Positions 51,541 to 61,715 of a DNA stretch of 64,000 nucleotides are shown piece by piece; position 1 is the stretch's first letter; each line of letters starts with the position of its first letter. The notes beneath the pieces were generated by a model, which was given only the letters and a program-made list of their open reading frames with translations, was not told where the DNA came from and did no database searches. Source of the DNA: Actinacidiphila epipremni (lineage in GTDB: Bacteria > Actinomycetota > Actinomycetes > Streptomycetales > Streptomycetaceae). Made by a program: the position numbers and the translations under genes. The DNA lies in NCBI RefSeq assembly GCF_012034175.1, contig NZ_JAATEJ010000033.1:18008-82007 (forward strand), written 5' to 3'.

Positions 51541-51541
<1 letters not shown>
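49556..51541 (-). CDS. egtC: EgtC glutamine amidohydrolase, reading in frame into EgtD
   Basis: A single open frame of 661 codons. The first part (about 1-335) is EgtC, the class II amidotransferase-type enzyme that removes gamma-glutamate from the hercynyl-gamma-glutamylcysteine sulfoxide. It has the N-terminal nucleophile Cys2 (MCRHLAYVG), NADGFGVGWY and FSHNGAV. It is longer than usual because of a Gly-rich insert (about 260-290) of GTGTG and GIGIG type. No stop occurs before the EgtD start, so translation from the ATG at 51541 would give an EgtC-EgtD fusion; an internal ribosome site also allows separate EgtD. The ATG overlaps the egtB stop (ATGA). Confidence 0.75.
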
Positions 51542-53064
<1,523 letters not shown>

Positions 53065-53082
53065 GACGAACCTTTCGGAGGG

Positions 53083-54417
53083 TCAGACGCGCGTCAGCGC
53101 GTCCAACTGGTCGTGTGCGGGACATCGGCCGCGATCGGCGTAGCGCTCGGCGAAGGCGGAGACCGCCGTACGCAGGGCCACGGGCGCGGCGGCGCGCGCG
53201 AGGGCGCTCTCCGCGGCGAGGAAGCAGGCGCGGACGGCCTTGCCGAGTTCCGGGTCGGCCGGGCCGGTCCGGGCGGCGCGCCGCCAGATGTCGTCGGGGG
53301 GAAGCGGCCCGTGCGGGCACAGCGCTTCGGTGGCCGCGAAGGCGGCGTCGGCGGCGACCGGGTCGTCCAGCAGGGTCGCCGCGAGTGCGGTGGCCACCAC
53401 CCACGCGTCGCCGTCCTGGGCGTCCACCATCCGCAGTTCCAGCCAGCCCCGCGGTCTGACCGGGGGGAAGAGGGTGCTGAGGTGGTAGTCGAGGTCGTCG
53501 AGCGTCGGGCGGCGCAGCGCGGGCGCGTCGCCGCGCAGCCACCCGCGGAAGGTGAGGCCGGGCGGCGCGGTCCAGTCGGCGGCGCCGCCGGTTACGCCGC
53601 CGGTTACGCCGTCCGGGGGGAGGCCGGCAAGCTCGGGGGTGAGCTCGGCGGCGGTCTCCGGGACGCGTACGCACAGCACCTGCGCGTCCAGCGCGTAACG
53701 CGCCCAGGCGCTGCGCGGGTCGGGGGCATGGGCGGGCGGCCGGGTACGGCCGGGGTCCATCGCGGCCCAGGTCGCCTGCCGGGTGGAGACCCAGCCGGTC
53801 GGGCGCCCGTCGCTGAGCGGCGAGTTCGCGAAGGCCGCGACCAGGACCGGGCCGAGCCGGTGCGCCAGCTCCCAGCGCCGCCGGTAGCCGGTGATCCCGT
53901 GCGAGTCGTCACCGCCGTCCAGGTTGACCTGGAGCGACGCCGTACGCCGCATCATGGCCCGGCCCCAGGGGCCCTCGCGGTCGAAGAAACGTTCCATCGC
54001 CCGATAGCGCGGTGCGTCCAGCAGCCTGGGGGGATCGCGGTACGGGTCAAGCCCGCGGCCGACGAGGACCAGTCCCGCCCGGTCCATCGCCCGGCGCAGG
54101 GCCGCGAGGTCCACGGCCATCGCCTCGACGCAGGCGGGGAGCGAACCGGCCGGCGGGGAGCTCAGCTCCACCTGGCCACCGGGTTCGCGGGTGATTGTGC
54201 TGCCCCGGGGCATTCCACCGGGGACTTCGACCGGCGCGAGGGCCGCGTGCAACCGGTCGGCGGATATCAGCATTCGCGGATCGGAGCGGTCATGCACGAG
54301 CCACTCCAACTCCACCCCGGTCCGCACGGGCGGCCCGGTCTTGAAACAGACGCCCTGAACATGGGCTTCCGCCTCGTCCTCCAGCAAATCCAGCGGTTCC
54401 AGCTGTTCGGCTGCCAT
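53083..54417 (-). CDS. egtA: glutamate--cysteine ligase EgtA
   Basis: A 444-residue ligase of the GCS2/EgtA type that makes gamma-glutamylcysteine for ergothioneine. The start contains GVELEWLVHD, then GSTITREPGGQVELSSPP and MMRRTASLQVNLD, all typical of the ATP/Glu-binding region. The ATG at 54417 has gaggagg upstream and is the first gene of the egtABC(D) unit. No egtE (the PLP-dependent lyase for the last step) is in the window. Confidence 0.92.
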   Translation of the reverse strand: MAAEQLEPLDLLEDEAEAHVQGVCFKTGPPVRTGVELEWLVHDRSDPRMLISADRLHAALAPVEVPGGMPRGSTITREPGGQVELSSPPAGSLPACVEAMAVDLAALRRAMDRAGLVLVGRGLDPYRDPPRLLDAPRYRAMERFFDREGPWGRAMMRRTASLQVNLDGGDDSHGITGYRRRWELAHRLGPVLVAAFANSPLSDGRPTGWVSTRQATWAAMDPGRTRPPAHAPDPRSAWARYALDAQVLCVRVPETAAELTPELAGLPPDGVTGGVTGGAADWTAPPGLTFRGWLRGDAPALRRPTLDDLDYHLSTLFPPVRPRGWLELRMVDAQDGDAWVVATALAATLLDDPVAADAAFAATEALCPHGPLPPDDIWRRAARTGPADPELGKAVRACFLAAESALARAAAPVALRTAVSAFAERYADRGRCPAHDQLDALTRV

Positions 54418-54975
54418 CGATCCACCTCCTCATCGACAATTCGCAGGCGATTCCCGGCGGGATTTATTCCCGTCGGGTCTTACCCCGATGCGAGGACATG
54501 TCACATGGTGATGCCGTGATTTTAGGTCGCTTCGTGACGGACCGGTCTTACGTGATGATGAACGTTCGCCCGTGGCCCGGACGCCGCCCAGCGCCCGCCG
54601 CGGAGTGTGACCGTCCGTCGCGGAACGCCGTCACGACGATGCTACGTGGGGACGCCGCGGCGTGCCTGCGGACGCGTGCGGGGGCGCGGCGGGGGCACGT
54701 GAGGGGGCAGGAAGCGGGGAAGGAGCGGGGCACGCGATCGGGCTTGAGTCGGGCCTGACTCGGGCCTGAATCGGCCGGGAGTCGGGCAGGAGGAGCATGC
54801 CGGGCTCATGCCGCCTGCATAAGGCCATGCCCCGGCGGTGATCCACAGCCGACCGGCTAGGCTGCCCGTGTAAGGAAATACCGAGCCGAGCACCACGTCA
54901 GCGCCAGCGGAGCCGCCCGCGAAGCGCCCCGTCAGGACCGCGCCACAAGCCAGATCAGCGACAGGAGCACCCCTC
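54418..54975. other. intergenic region between egtA and the polyprenyl synthase gene
   Basis: 558 bp with no supported gene. It carries the divergent promoters; part is more AT-rich than the rest (about 54440-54570). Around 54740-54795 there is a short degenerate repeat of gggcctgactcgggcctgaa type. The polyprenyl synthase ribosome site aggag is at 54963-54967. Apparent reading frames here are Arg-rich and lack codon bias. Confidence 0.7.
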
Positions 54976-55998
54976 GTGAACGTCGTCGGGCCACCCTTCG
55001 GGCTGAGCGTGTGGGACCCCGCTCTCGATGCCGACCTCAGAGCCGGGATCGCCGCGGTGGAGGAGGGACTGCTCGAAGCCACCAAGAGCGACGTCCCCTT
55101 CATCACGGACGCCGCCCGGCATTTGCTCCAGGCGGGCGGAAAGCGCTTCCGGCCACTTTTGGTGATGCTCGGCGCCCAGTTCGGCGACCCGCACGCGCCG
55201 GGCGTCATCCCGGCCGCCGTCGTCGTGGAGCTCACCCACCTGGCCACGCTCTACCACGACGACGTGATGGACGAGGCCGACGCGCGCCGCGGCGTGAGCA
55301 GCGCCAACGCCCGCTGGGGCAACTCGGTGGCCGTGCTCACCGGCGACTTCCTCTTCTCGCGCGCCTCGCACATCCTCGCCGACCTCGGCCCCGAGGCGGT
55401 CCGCGTCCAGGCCGAGGCGTTCGAACGGCTGGTGACCGGCCAGATCCTGGAGACCGTCGGCCCGCGCGACGGCCGCGACCCGCTGGACCACTACATGGAG
55501 GTCCTGGCGGGCAAGACCAGCTCGCTGATGGCCGTCTCCGGGCGGTTCGGCGGCATGATGTCGGGCGCGGGCGAGTCGGTCGTCCACACCCTGACCCAGT
55601 TCGGCGAGCGCATCGGCATCGCCTTCCAGCTCGCCGACGACGTCCTCGACATCGCCAGCGACCACCACGAGTCCGGCAAGACGCCCGGCACCGACCTGCG
55701 CGAGGGCGTCCCGACGCTGCCGGTGCTGCACGTACGGAAGATGTACGCGCGGGCGGGCGGCGACGTGTCCGCCGACGACCGCCGGCTCAACGAGCTCCTC
55801 GACGGCGACCTGACCGACGACACGCTGCACGCCGAGGCCCTGGCCCTGCTGCGGGCCCACCCCGCGCTCGACATCGCCCGCCGCGACTCCCTGCGGTACG
55901 CCGAGGAGGCGCGTGCCGCGCTGGCCCCGCTGGCGGAGTGCCCGGCGAAGGCCGCGCTCGCGGGCCTGTGCGACGCGGCGGTCCACCGGGCGGGCTGA
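54976..55998 (+). CDS. polyprenyl synthetase (long-chain trans-isoprenyl diphosphate synthase)
   Basis: A 340-residue all-helical trans-prenyltransferase that adds isopentenyl units to an allylic diphosphate. The first Asp-rich motif is LYHDDVMDEAD and the second is FQLADDVLDI; GGKRFRPLL and GKTSSL are also typical. The residues before the first motif (THLATLYHDD) are small, fitting long-chain products, so the likely role is the menaquinone tail; it lies near mqn and nuo genes in this genome. GTG start at 54976 with aggag 8 nt upstream. Confidence 0.9.
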   Translation: MNVVGPPFGLSVWDPALDADLRAGIAAVEEGLLEATKSDVPFITDAARHLLQAGGKRFRPLLVMLGAQFGDPHAPGVIPAAVVVELTHLATLYHDDVMDEADARRGVSSANARWGNSVAVLTGDFLFSRASHILADLGPEAVRVQAEAFERLVTGQILETVGPRDGRDPLDHYMEVLAGKTSSLMAVSGRFGGMMSGAGESVVHTLTQFGERIGIAFQLADDVLDIASDHHESGKTPGTDLREGVPTLPVLHVRKMYARAGGDVSADDRRLNELLDGDLTDDTLHAEALALLRAHPALDIARRDSLRYAEEARAALAPLAECPAKAALAGLCDAAVHRAG

Positions 55999-56291
55999 GC
56001 CCCCGTCGACCGGGCGACCCGGAGGACGGGGAGGACGCCGAGGACCCCCAAGACGCCGAGGACCCCGAGGACCCCGAGGAACGTCGGGGTCCGTACTCCT
56101 GGGCGTGTACGGGAAGGGCCGCGCGTCATCCCGCTGGTGTACGCGAAGTTGAGCCCGGGGGCTGATGTGACAGGACGGCCGATTTGGTGTCATGGATACA
56201 CACCACTTCGGGGCGGACCGGGCGACAATGACCGGGGGAGTGGACGAGTGCGCGACAGCTGACCGCCGCTGACGACGGAGGTAGGGACGTA

Positions 56292-57575
56292 ATGGCACTG
56301 ATCCAGCCGGCGCAGCCGGAACAGCCGCAGGCGGGTGGGCCCGAGGAGGCGCGCCGCCGCCGCAAGGCACTGCGGTACGCGGTGCCCGCCGCGGTCGTGG
56401 GGGTGACGGCGGCGACGGTCGGCCTGGTCCCGGCGCTCGCCGACAGCGGCGACCCGTCCCTGCCCTCGCTCACCGCCGAACAGCTCCTGACGAAGATCGC
56501 CGCGTCCGACACCCAGACGGTGGACGGGACGGTCAAGATCACCACCGACCTGGGCCTGCCCTCCGCGCTGTCCGGCACCACGGCGAGCGGCCTGTTCGGC
56601 GGCGCCGCGGCCCCGCCGAGCCTCGGCTCGCCCGACGCCTCGCGCGCCGAGCCGCAGCGCCAGCTCGTCCAGTTGCTCGTCGGCAGCCACACCCTGCATG
56701 TGGCCGCCGACGGCCCGGACCGGCAGAAGATCTCCATCATCCAGCCCGCCGCCGAATACAGCCTGATCCACGACGGCACCCAGCTGTGGGCGTACGACAG
56801 CTCCTCCAACGAGGCGTATCACGCCACGCTGCCGCAGGAGCAGCAGCACAAGGCGCAGCCGCGGCAGCTCCCGCAGGACTTCCCGGCGACCCCGCAGGCC
56901 GCCGCCCAGCAGATACTGAAGGCCGCCGACGGGAAGTCCGCCATCACGACGGACGGCACCGCGCGCGTCGCCGGCCACAGCGCCTATGTGCTGGAGGTCC
57001 GCCCCGAGTACGCCCAGGACTCCACGATCGGCGCCTTCCGGATCGCCGTCGACGCAAAGACCGGGGTGCCGTTGAAGTTCACCCTGGAGCCCAAGGGCGG
57101 CGGCAAGGCGATCGTCGACATCGCCTACACCCGGGTGAGCTTCGCCAAGCCCGCCGCGAGCACCTTCCACTTCACGCCGGGCAAGGGCGTGAAGGTGACC
57201 GAGGGCAAGGCGACGCAGGAGCCGAACGGGCCCAGGGCCGGCGCCGGTATAGGCCGGCCGGCGTTCGTGGGCTCCGGCTGGGACACGGTCGCGGTCTTCT
57301 CGACCAAGGGCGCGCTGCCCTCCGGCACCCTGCCGTTCGACGGCAAGGACGGCCGGCCGGGCAAGGCGGGCAAGCCCGGTGCCGAGGCCAAGAACGACCC
57401 GGCCCAGCTCGGCGCGATCCTGGGCGGCTTCGGCAAGCAGGTGACCGGCTCCTTCGGCACCGGCACCCTCTTCCACACCCGCCTGGTCAATGTGCTGCTG
57501 ACGCAGGACGGCACGGTGTACGCGGGCGCGGTCGACGAGTCCGCCCTGACGTCCGCGGCGTCCACCGCCCACTGA
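56292..57575 (+). CDS. secreted LolA-like / DUF2092 protein
   Basis: A 427-residue exported protein. After a charged N-terminus (RRRRKALRY) comes a signal or anchor segment (about 28-50, AVPAAVVGVTAATVGLVPALA). The mature part contains a LolA-like half barrel: SLTAEQLLTKIAASDTQTVDGTVKITTDLGLP, then YSLIHDGTQLWAYDSSSNEAYH and YVLEVRP. The role of these actinobacterial proteins is unclear; they may bind lipids at the membrane. It lies upstream of an ABC exporter pair, with 165 bp between, so a functional link is likely but unproven. ATG at 56292 after cggaggtagg. Confidence 0.75.
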   Translation: MALIQPAQPEQPQAGGPEEARRRRKALRYAVPAAVVGVTAATVGLVPALADSGDPSLPSLTAEQLLTKIAASDTQTVDGTVKITTDLGLPSALSGTTASGLFGGAAAPPSLGSPDASRAEPQRQLVQLLVGSHTLHVAADGPDRQKISIIQPAAEYSLIHDGTQLWAYDSSSNEAYHATLPQEQQHKAQPRQLPQDFPATPQAAAQQILKAADGKSAITTDGTARVAGHSAYVLEVRPEYAQDSTIGAFRIAVDAKTGVPLKFTLEPKGGGKAIVDIAYTRVSFAKPAASTFHFTPGKGVKVTEGKATQEPNGPRAGAGIGRPAFVGSGWDTVAVFSTKGALPSGTLPFDGKDGRPGKAGKPGAEAKNDPAQLGAILGGFGKQVTGSFGTGTLFHTRLVNVLLTQDGTVYAGAVDESALTSAASTAH

Positions 57576-57740
57576 CCCGGGGGGCCCGACGCCCACTGAC
57601 CCCGCAGGCCCCGGCGCCACGACCCGCAGGTGGTGGGAGCACCACCCGCGGGCCGACCACCCGCGGGCCCGGCGTCGGCAGCCTGCCGGCCACCACCGCC
57701 CGCCCACGACGACCACCCGCCGAACGGACCAAGGAGCGCG

Positions 57741-58742
57741 ATGAGCCAGCCGCCTGCCACCGACGTGGTGCCCGCGCCACGCGGTGGCGTGGAGCCGGAC
57801 GGGGACGTGGTGATCGAGACCCGGGGGCTCGCCAAGCAGTACCGGGGCACGCTCGCCGTCGACGGGCTGGACCTGCGGGTGCCGCGCGGCAGCGTCTTCG
57901 GCTTCCTCGGGCCCAACGGCTCGGGGAAGACGACGACGATCAGGATGCTCATGGGCCTGATCGAGCCGACCGCGGGCAGCGCCCGGGTGCTGGGCCGGCC
58001 GATGCCGGGCGCGTCCCGCGCGGTGCTGCCGAAGGTCGGCGCGCTCATCGAGGGCCCCGCGCTCTACGGCTTCCTGTCCGGCCAGGACAATCTGCTGCGG
58101 TTCGACTCGGCCGACCCGACCGCCGACCCCCGCACCCGGGCGGTACGGGTGGCGGCGGCGCTGGACCGGGTGGGCCTGTCGGCGGCGGCCCAGAAGAAGG
58201 CCAAGGCGTATTCGCTGGGCATGAAGCAGCGCCTGGGCCTGGCGTCCGCGCTGCTCCAGCCGCGTGAGCTGCTGGTGCTGGACGAGCCGACCAACGGCCT
58301 GGATCCGCAGGGCATGCGCGAGATCCGCGGGCTGGTGCGGGAGCTCGCGGAGGACGGCACGACCGTCTTCCTGTCCTCGCATCTGCTGGACGAGATCGAG
58401 CAGGTGTGCACGCATGCCGCGGTGATGGCCCGCGGCCGGCTGATCACCCAGGGGACGGTGGCGGAGCTCGCCGCCGGCACCCGCGGCCGGCTCGCGGTCA
58501 CCACCCCCGACCCGGCGCAGGCCGTCCGGGTGCTGGAGGAGCACGGCGTGAGCGAGCTGCTGGCCGACCCGCACACCGGCGAGGTCACCGGCGAGTTGCC
58601 CGCCACCCCGCCCGACCTCGTCGAGCTGAACGCGGCGCTGGTCACCGCGGGGGTGCGGGTCCGGGCGTTCGGGGTGCGCCGGGCCTCGCTGGAGGACGCG
58701 TTCGTGGCCCTGACGGGAGAGGGTTTCAATGTCGCAGGCTGA
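57741..58742 (+). CDS. ABC transporter ATP-binding protein
   Basis: A 333-residue ABC ATPase of the CcmA/DrrA-like exporter class. Walker A is GPNGSGKTT, the signature motif region reads SLGMKQRLGLASALL, Walker B is LLVLDEPTNGLDP and the switch histidine is in LSSHLLDE. The C-terminal 100 residues are the extra regulatory domain common to this group. The ATG at 57741 has aaggag 4-10 nt upstream. It overlaps the permease gene by 14 nt and lies downstream of the LolA-like gene. Substrate unknown. Confidence 0.92.
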   Translation: MSQPPATDVVPAPRGGVEPDGDVVIETRGLAKQYRGTLAVDGLDLRVPRGSVFGFLGPNGSGKTTTIRMLMGLIEPTAGSARVLGRPMPGASRAVLPKVGALIEGPALYGFLSGQDNLLRFDSADPTADPRTRAVRVAAALDRVGLSAAAQKKAKAYSLGMKQRLGLASALLQPRELLVLDEPTNGLDPQGMREIRGLVRELAEDGTTVFLSSHLLDEIEQVCTHAAVMARGRLITQGTVAELAAGTRGRLAVTTPDPAQAVRVLEEHGVSELLADPHTGEVTGELPATPPDLVELNAALVTAGVRVRAFGVRRASLEDAFVALTGEGFNVAG

Positions 58743-59649
58743 CACGACGATCGCCGCGGGGGAGGACATGACCCCGCTCGGGGAGCCGGCGCCCGGGCCC
58801 CGGGCGGTGCGCCCGGCGTGGGTGCTCGGCCTCTTCCGGTCCGAGCTGCTGACCGTCTTCCGCCGGGCGCGCACCCTCGCGCTGCTCGGGGTGCTCGCGG
58901 GCGTGCCGGTGCTGGTCGGGATCGCGATCCGGATCGAGACGAGGAACGGCGGCTCGGTCGCCGGGAACGACGGCGGCGGACCCGCCTTCCTCGAACAGGT
59001 CAGCAACAACGGCCTGTTCCTGGCCTTCGCCTCGCTCGCCGCGACGCTGCCGTTCTTCCTGCCGATGTCGATCGGGGTGGTGGCCGGCGACTCGATCGCC
59101 GGTGAGGCCGCGACCGGCACCCTGCGCTATCTGCTGGTCGCCCCGGCCGGGCGGGTCCGGCTGCTGCTGGCCAAGTACGCCTCGGTGCTGGCCTTCTGCG
59201 TCGCGGCGACGCTGACGGTGGTGCTGTCCGCGGTGATCGTGGGCTTCAGCCTCTTCCCGGTGGGCTCGGTGACGCTGCTGTCCGGCAATAGCGTCTCCCT
59301 CACCGACGGCATCCTGCGCGGGCTGCTGATCGCCCTGCTCGTGGCGTCCTCGCTGGTGGGTCTCGCGGCCCTCGGCCTGTTCATCTCGACGCTGACCGAC
59401 AGCGGCATCAGCGCGATGGCGGCGACGGTGGGCCTGCTGATCACGGTGCAGATCGTCAACAACATCCCGCAGTTGCACGCGATCCAGCCGTACCTGTTCC
59501 CGCACTACTGGCTGAGCTTCGCCGATGTGATGCGCGCGCCGGTCATATGGTCCGGTGTCCTGAAGAACCTCGCCCTCCAGGCCGTCTACGCCGCCGCCTT
59601 CGGGTCCGCCGCCTGGGCCCGCTTCACCACCCGCGACATCACGGCGTAG
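58729..59649 (+). CDS. ABC transporter permease (ABC-2 type)
   Basis: A 306-residue membrane protein with six predicted helices: the first near residue 42 (LALLGVLAGVPVLVGIAI), then in LPFFLPMSIGVVAGDSIAGEAATGTLRYLLVAPA, which is the typical ABC-2 segment. ATG at 58729 overlaps the ATPase gene by 14 nt. Forms an export pair with it. Confidence 0.9.
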   Translation: MSQADTTIAAGEDMTPLGEPAPGPRAVRPAWVLGLFRSELLTVFRRARTLALLGVLAGVPVLVGIAIRIETRNGGSVAGNDGGGPAFLEQVSNNGLFLAFASLAATLPFFLPMSIGVVAGDSIAGEAATGTLRYLLVAPAGRVRLLLAKYASVLAFCVAATLTVVLSAVIVGFSLFPVGSVTLLSGNSVSLTDGILRGLLIALLVASSLVGLAALGLFISTLTDSGISAMAATVGLLITVQIVNNIPQLHAIQPYLFPHYWLSFADVMRAPVIWSGVLKNLALQAVYAAAFGSAAWARFTTRDITA

Positions 59650-59660
59650 CGCGCGAACGG

Positions 59661-59689
59661 TTTACACGCTCCTGATCTGCTGTTAGCTT
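59661..59689 (+). promoter_or_regulatory. predicted promoter of the AA10 LPMO gene
   Basis: tttaca (59661-59666) and tagctt (59684-59689) are separated by 17 bp, a plausible vegetative-type promoter. The transcript start would fall at about 59695-59697, at the edge of the downstream palindrome. Confidence 0.55.
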
Positions 59690-59696
59690 CACGTCA

Positions 59697-59710
59697 TGGG
59701 AGCGCTCCCA
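59697..59710. promoter_or_regulatory. CebR operator (tgggagcgctccca)
   Basis: A perfect 14-bp palindrome identical to the CebR box known from Streptomyces cellulose/cello-oligosaccharide genes. It lies just downstream of the predicted -10 box and 103 bp before the LPMO start, where bound CebR would block transcription until cellobiose/cellotriose releases it. Confidence 0.85.
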
Positions 59711-59812
59711 TAGGTGCGCGCCCGGATTCACGGTTCTCCCCCCACTCCGCCCCTGAGGACCCGGCTGCGGTGGACCACGGCCTCGGGGACGTCGCCGGAA
59801 AGGTCACCACCT

Positions 59813-60973
59813 GTGAAGAAAAAGAGGCAGCTCTCTTTAATCGCCGTACTGGCGACGCTGCTGTCGGCCCTCGGCATCGTCTTCCTCACGCAGGGCGAGG
59901 CCCAGGCCCACGGCGTCGCGATGATGCCCGGCTCCCGCACGTATCTGTGCTACAAGGACGCCCAGACGCCGAGCGGTGCGCTCCAGCCCACCAACCCGGC
60001 GTGTGCCGCGGCGGTGGCGCAGAGCGGGACGACGCCGCTGTACAACTGGTTCGCGGTGCTCGACTCCAACGCGGGCGGCCGTACGTCCGGCTATGTGCCG
60101 GACGGCACCATCTGCAGCGCGGGCAACAAGTCGCCGTACGACTTCTCCGCCTACAGCGCCGCCCGTGACGACTGGCCGAAGACCCACCTGACGTCGGGCT
60201 CGTCGATCCAGCTGCAGTACAGCAACTGGGCCGCGCACCCGGGCACCTTCCATGTCTACCTCACCAAGCAGGGCTGGTCCCCGACCACCCCGCTGGCGTG
60301 GGCGGACCTGGAGTCGATCGGCACCAGCACCAACCCGCCCGCGGTGGGCTCGCCCGGCACGGACGGCGGTCACTACTACTGGGACCAGGCGCTGCCGGCC
60401 GGCCGCTCCGGTGCGGCGCTGATGTTCATCCAGTGGGTGCGGTCGGACAGCAACGAGAACTTCTTCTCCTGCTCCGACATCGTCTTCGACGGCGGCCACG
60501 GTGAGGTCACCGGTATCCGTGACGGCTCGGTGCCGCCCACCACGCAGCCGCCGACCTCGCAGCCCCCGACGTCCCAGCCCCCCACCTCCAAGCCCCCGAC
60601 GTCGCAGCCGCCGACGTCCCAGCCCCCGACCTCCGCGCCGCCCACCACCATGCCGCCGATCGACGGCGACTGCATGGCGCTCTACTCGGTGGACAGCTCC
60701 TGGAGCGGCGGTTTCCAGGCCACGGTCGAAGTCATGAACCACGGCACATCACCCTCCAGCCATTGGAAGGTGACCTGGACACCAGGGGACGGCACGACCA
60801 TCAGCAACATCTGGAACGGCACGCAGTCCACCAGCGGCGGCAAGGTCACCGTGTCCAACGCCGCCTACAACGGCACGATCGCGCCGGACGGCAACACGAC
60901 GTTCGGCTTCACGGCGAATTCCACGTCCGGCATCACCACGCCGAACGGTTCCATCACCTGCTCGTTCTCCTGA
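59813..60973 (+). CDS. AA10 lytic polysaccharide monooxygenase with CBM2
   Basis: A 386-residue secreted copper enzyme. The signal peptide (KKKRQLSL, hydrophobic core) ends at GEAQA, leaving His33 as the mature N-terminus; it pairs with His142 (NWAAHPGTF) to form the copper-binding histidine brace. The catalytic domain continues to about residue 240, then a PPTSQ repeat linker, then a C-terminal CBM2 (DGDCMALYSVD... with conserved Trp). It oxidatively cleaves a crystalline polysaccharide; the CBM2 and the CebR operator favour cellulose over chitin. The start is GTG at 59813, ggaaagg 9 nt upstream. A perfect terminator follows. Confidence 0.95.
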   Translation: MKKKRQLSLIAVLATLLSALGIVFLTQGEAQAHGVAMMPGSRTYLCYKDAQTPSGALQPTNPACAAAVAQSGTTPLYNWFAVLDSNAGGRTSGYVPDGTICSAGNKSPYDFSAYSAARDDWPKTHLTSGSSIQLQYSNWAAHPGTFHVYLTKQGWSPTTPLAWADLESIGTSTNPPAVGSPGTDGGHYYWDQALPAGRSGAALMFIQWVRSDSNENFFSCSDIVFDGGHGEVTGIRDGSVPPTTQPPTSQPPTSQPPTSKPPTSQPPTSQPPTSAPPTTMPPIDGDCMALYSVDSSWSGGFQATVEVMNHGTSPSSHWKVTWTPGDGTTISNIWNGTQSTSGGKVTVSNAAYNGTIAPDGNTTFGFTANSTSGITTPNGSITCSFS

Positions 60974-60990
60974 CGGGCCGGCAGTAGGAC

Positions 60991-61028
60991 GTCCGCCCCG
61001 TACGGCCCGACGGCCGTACGGGGCGGAC
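60991..61028. terminator. perfect 17-bp hairpin after the LPMO gene
   Basis: gtccgccccgtacggcc (60991-61007) and its exact complement (61012-61028) enclose the loop cgac. It lies between the convergent LPMO and oxidoreductase genes and can terminate both. Confidence 0.9.
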
Positions 61029-61063
61029 GCGTTTCCGGGCGTTTCCGAGCGCTTCCGGGCGCT

Positions 61064-61627
61064 TCAGGGCGTGAAGAAGGTCTTCGCCCGCAGCACCGCG
61101 TCCTCGTCCTCGGCGATCTGGCCGGGGCGGGTGGCGCTGCCCAGCAGCACCCCGCGGAAGTCCATCCGCATGTAGCGCGCGGTCTTGGCGAGCGTGCCGG
61201 CCAGGGCGTCCGCGTCGCGGTGGTCGGTGCCGGCGAGGGCGGTGACGCCCCACAGGGTGCGGCCGGCCATCCGGGGCCGGAAGTCCAGGTCCGGGACGCG
61301 CATCCAGCCCGACCAGTGGTCCAGGTACTGCTTGACGGGCGTGGAGAGCGAGTACCAGTACAGCGGCGAGGCGATGACCAGGTCGGTCGCGTCGAGCGTC
61401 GCGTCCAGCAGCGTCCGGGCGGGCCCGGTCGGCGAGGGGTAGTAGCCGTCGCCCTCGTGCCGCCGGTCGGTGAAGGCGGGCAGGTCCATCTCCGCGAGCC
61501 GCACCCAGTGCTGCTCGGCGTCGGACGGCAGCTGGGCCGCCGCCAGCTGGGCCAGCGCCTCGGTGTTGCCCCCGGCGCGGGTGCTGCCGAGGAGGAAGAG
61601 GAAGCGCCGTCCGGTGAAGTCATGCAT
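61064..61627 (-). CDS. NAD(P)H-dependent oxidoreductase (flavodoxin-like fold)
   Basis: A 187-residue FMN-type oxidoreductase. The phosphate loop is FLFLLGSTRAGGNTEALAQ, and ASPLYWYSLSTPVKQYLDHWSGW contains the segment that binds the flavin ring and closes the dimer. Substrate (quinone, azo or other) unknown. The ATG at 61627 (MHDFTGRRF) was chosen by similarity of the N-terminus; ATGs at 61633 and 61678 are in frame, none has a clear ribosome site. An imperfect ttgc-gcct-gcaa palindrome lies just upstream and could bind a regulator. Confidence 0.83.
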   Translation of the reverse strand: MHDFTGRRFLFLLGSTRAGGNTEALAQLAAAQLPSDAEQHWVRLAEMDLPAFTDRRHEGDGYYPSPTGPARTLLDATLDATDLVIASPLYWYSLSTPVKQYLDHWSGWMRVPDLDFRPRMAGRTLWGVTALAGTDHRDADALAGTLAKTARYMRMDFRGVLLGSATRPGQIAEDEDAVLRAKTFFTP

Positions 61628-61715
61628 GTGCATATATTGCGCCTGCAAGAAATCTGCCGTCAAGGCGAGCCATGTCACAGTGCCCCGAGCCGCCCCGGCC
61701 CCGGTGGGCGGCCGG

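Noticed and set aside
54498..54758. Possible 86-residue gene between egtA and the prenyl synthase
   Set aside because: Arg-rich, no motif, no codon bias and no convincing ribosome site.
56026..56090. Short gaggacccc-type repeats after the prenyl synthase, considered as a CRISPR-like or regulatory array
   Set aside because: Units are 9-12 bp, irregular and without spacers; they look like simple low-complexity sequence.
60540..60655. PPTSQ linker repeat of the LPMO as an inserted element
   Set aside because: Pro/Thr/Ser linkers between catalytic and carbohydrate-binding domains are normal in secreted actinomycete enzymes.
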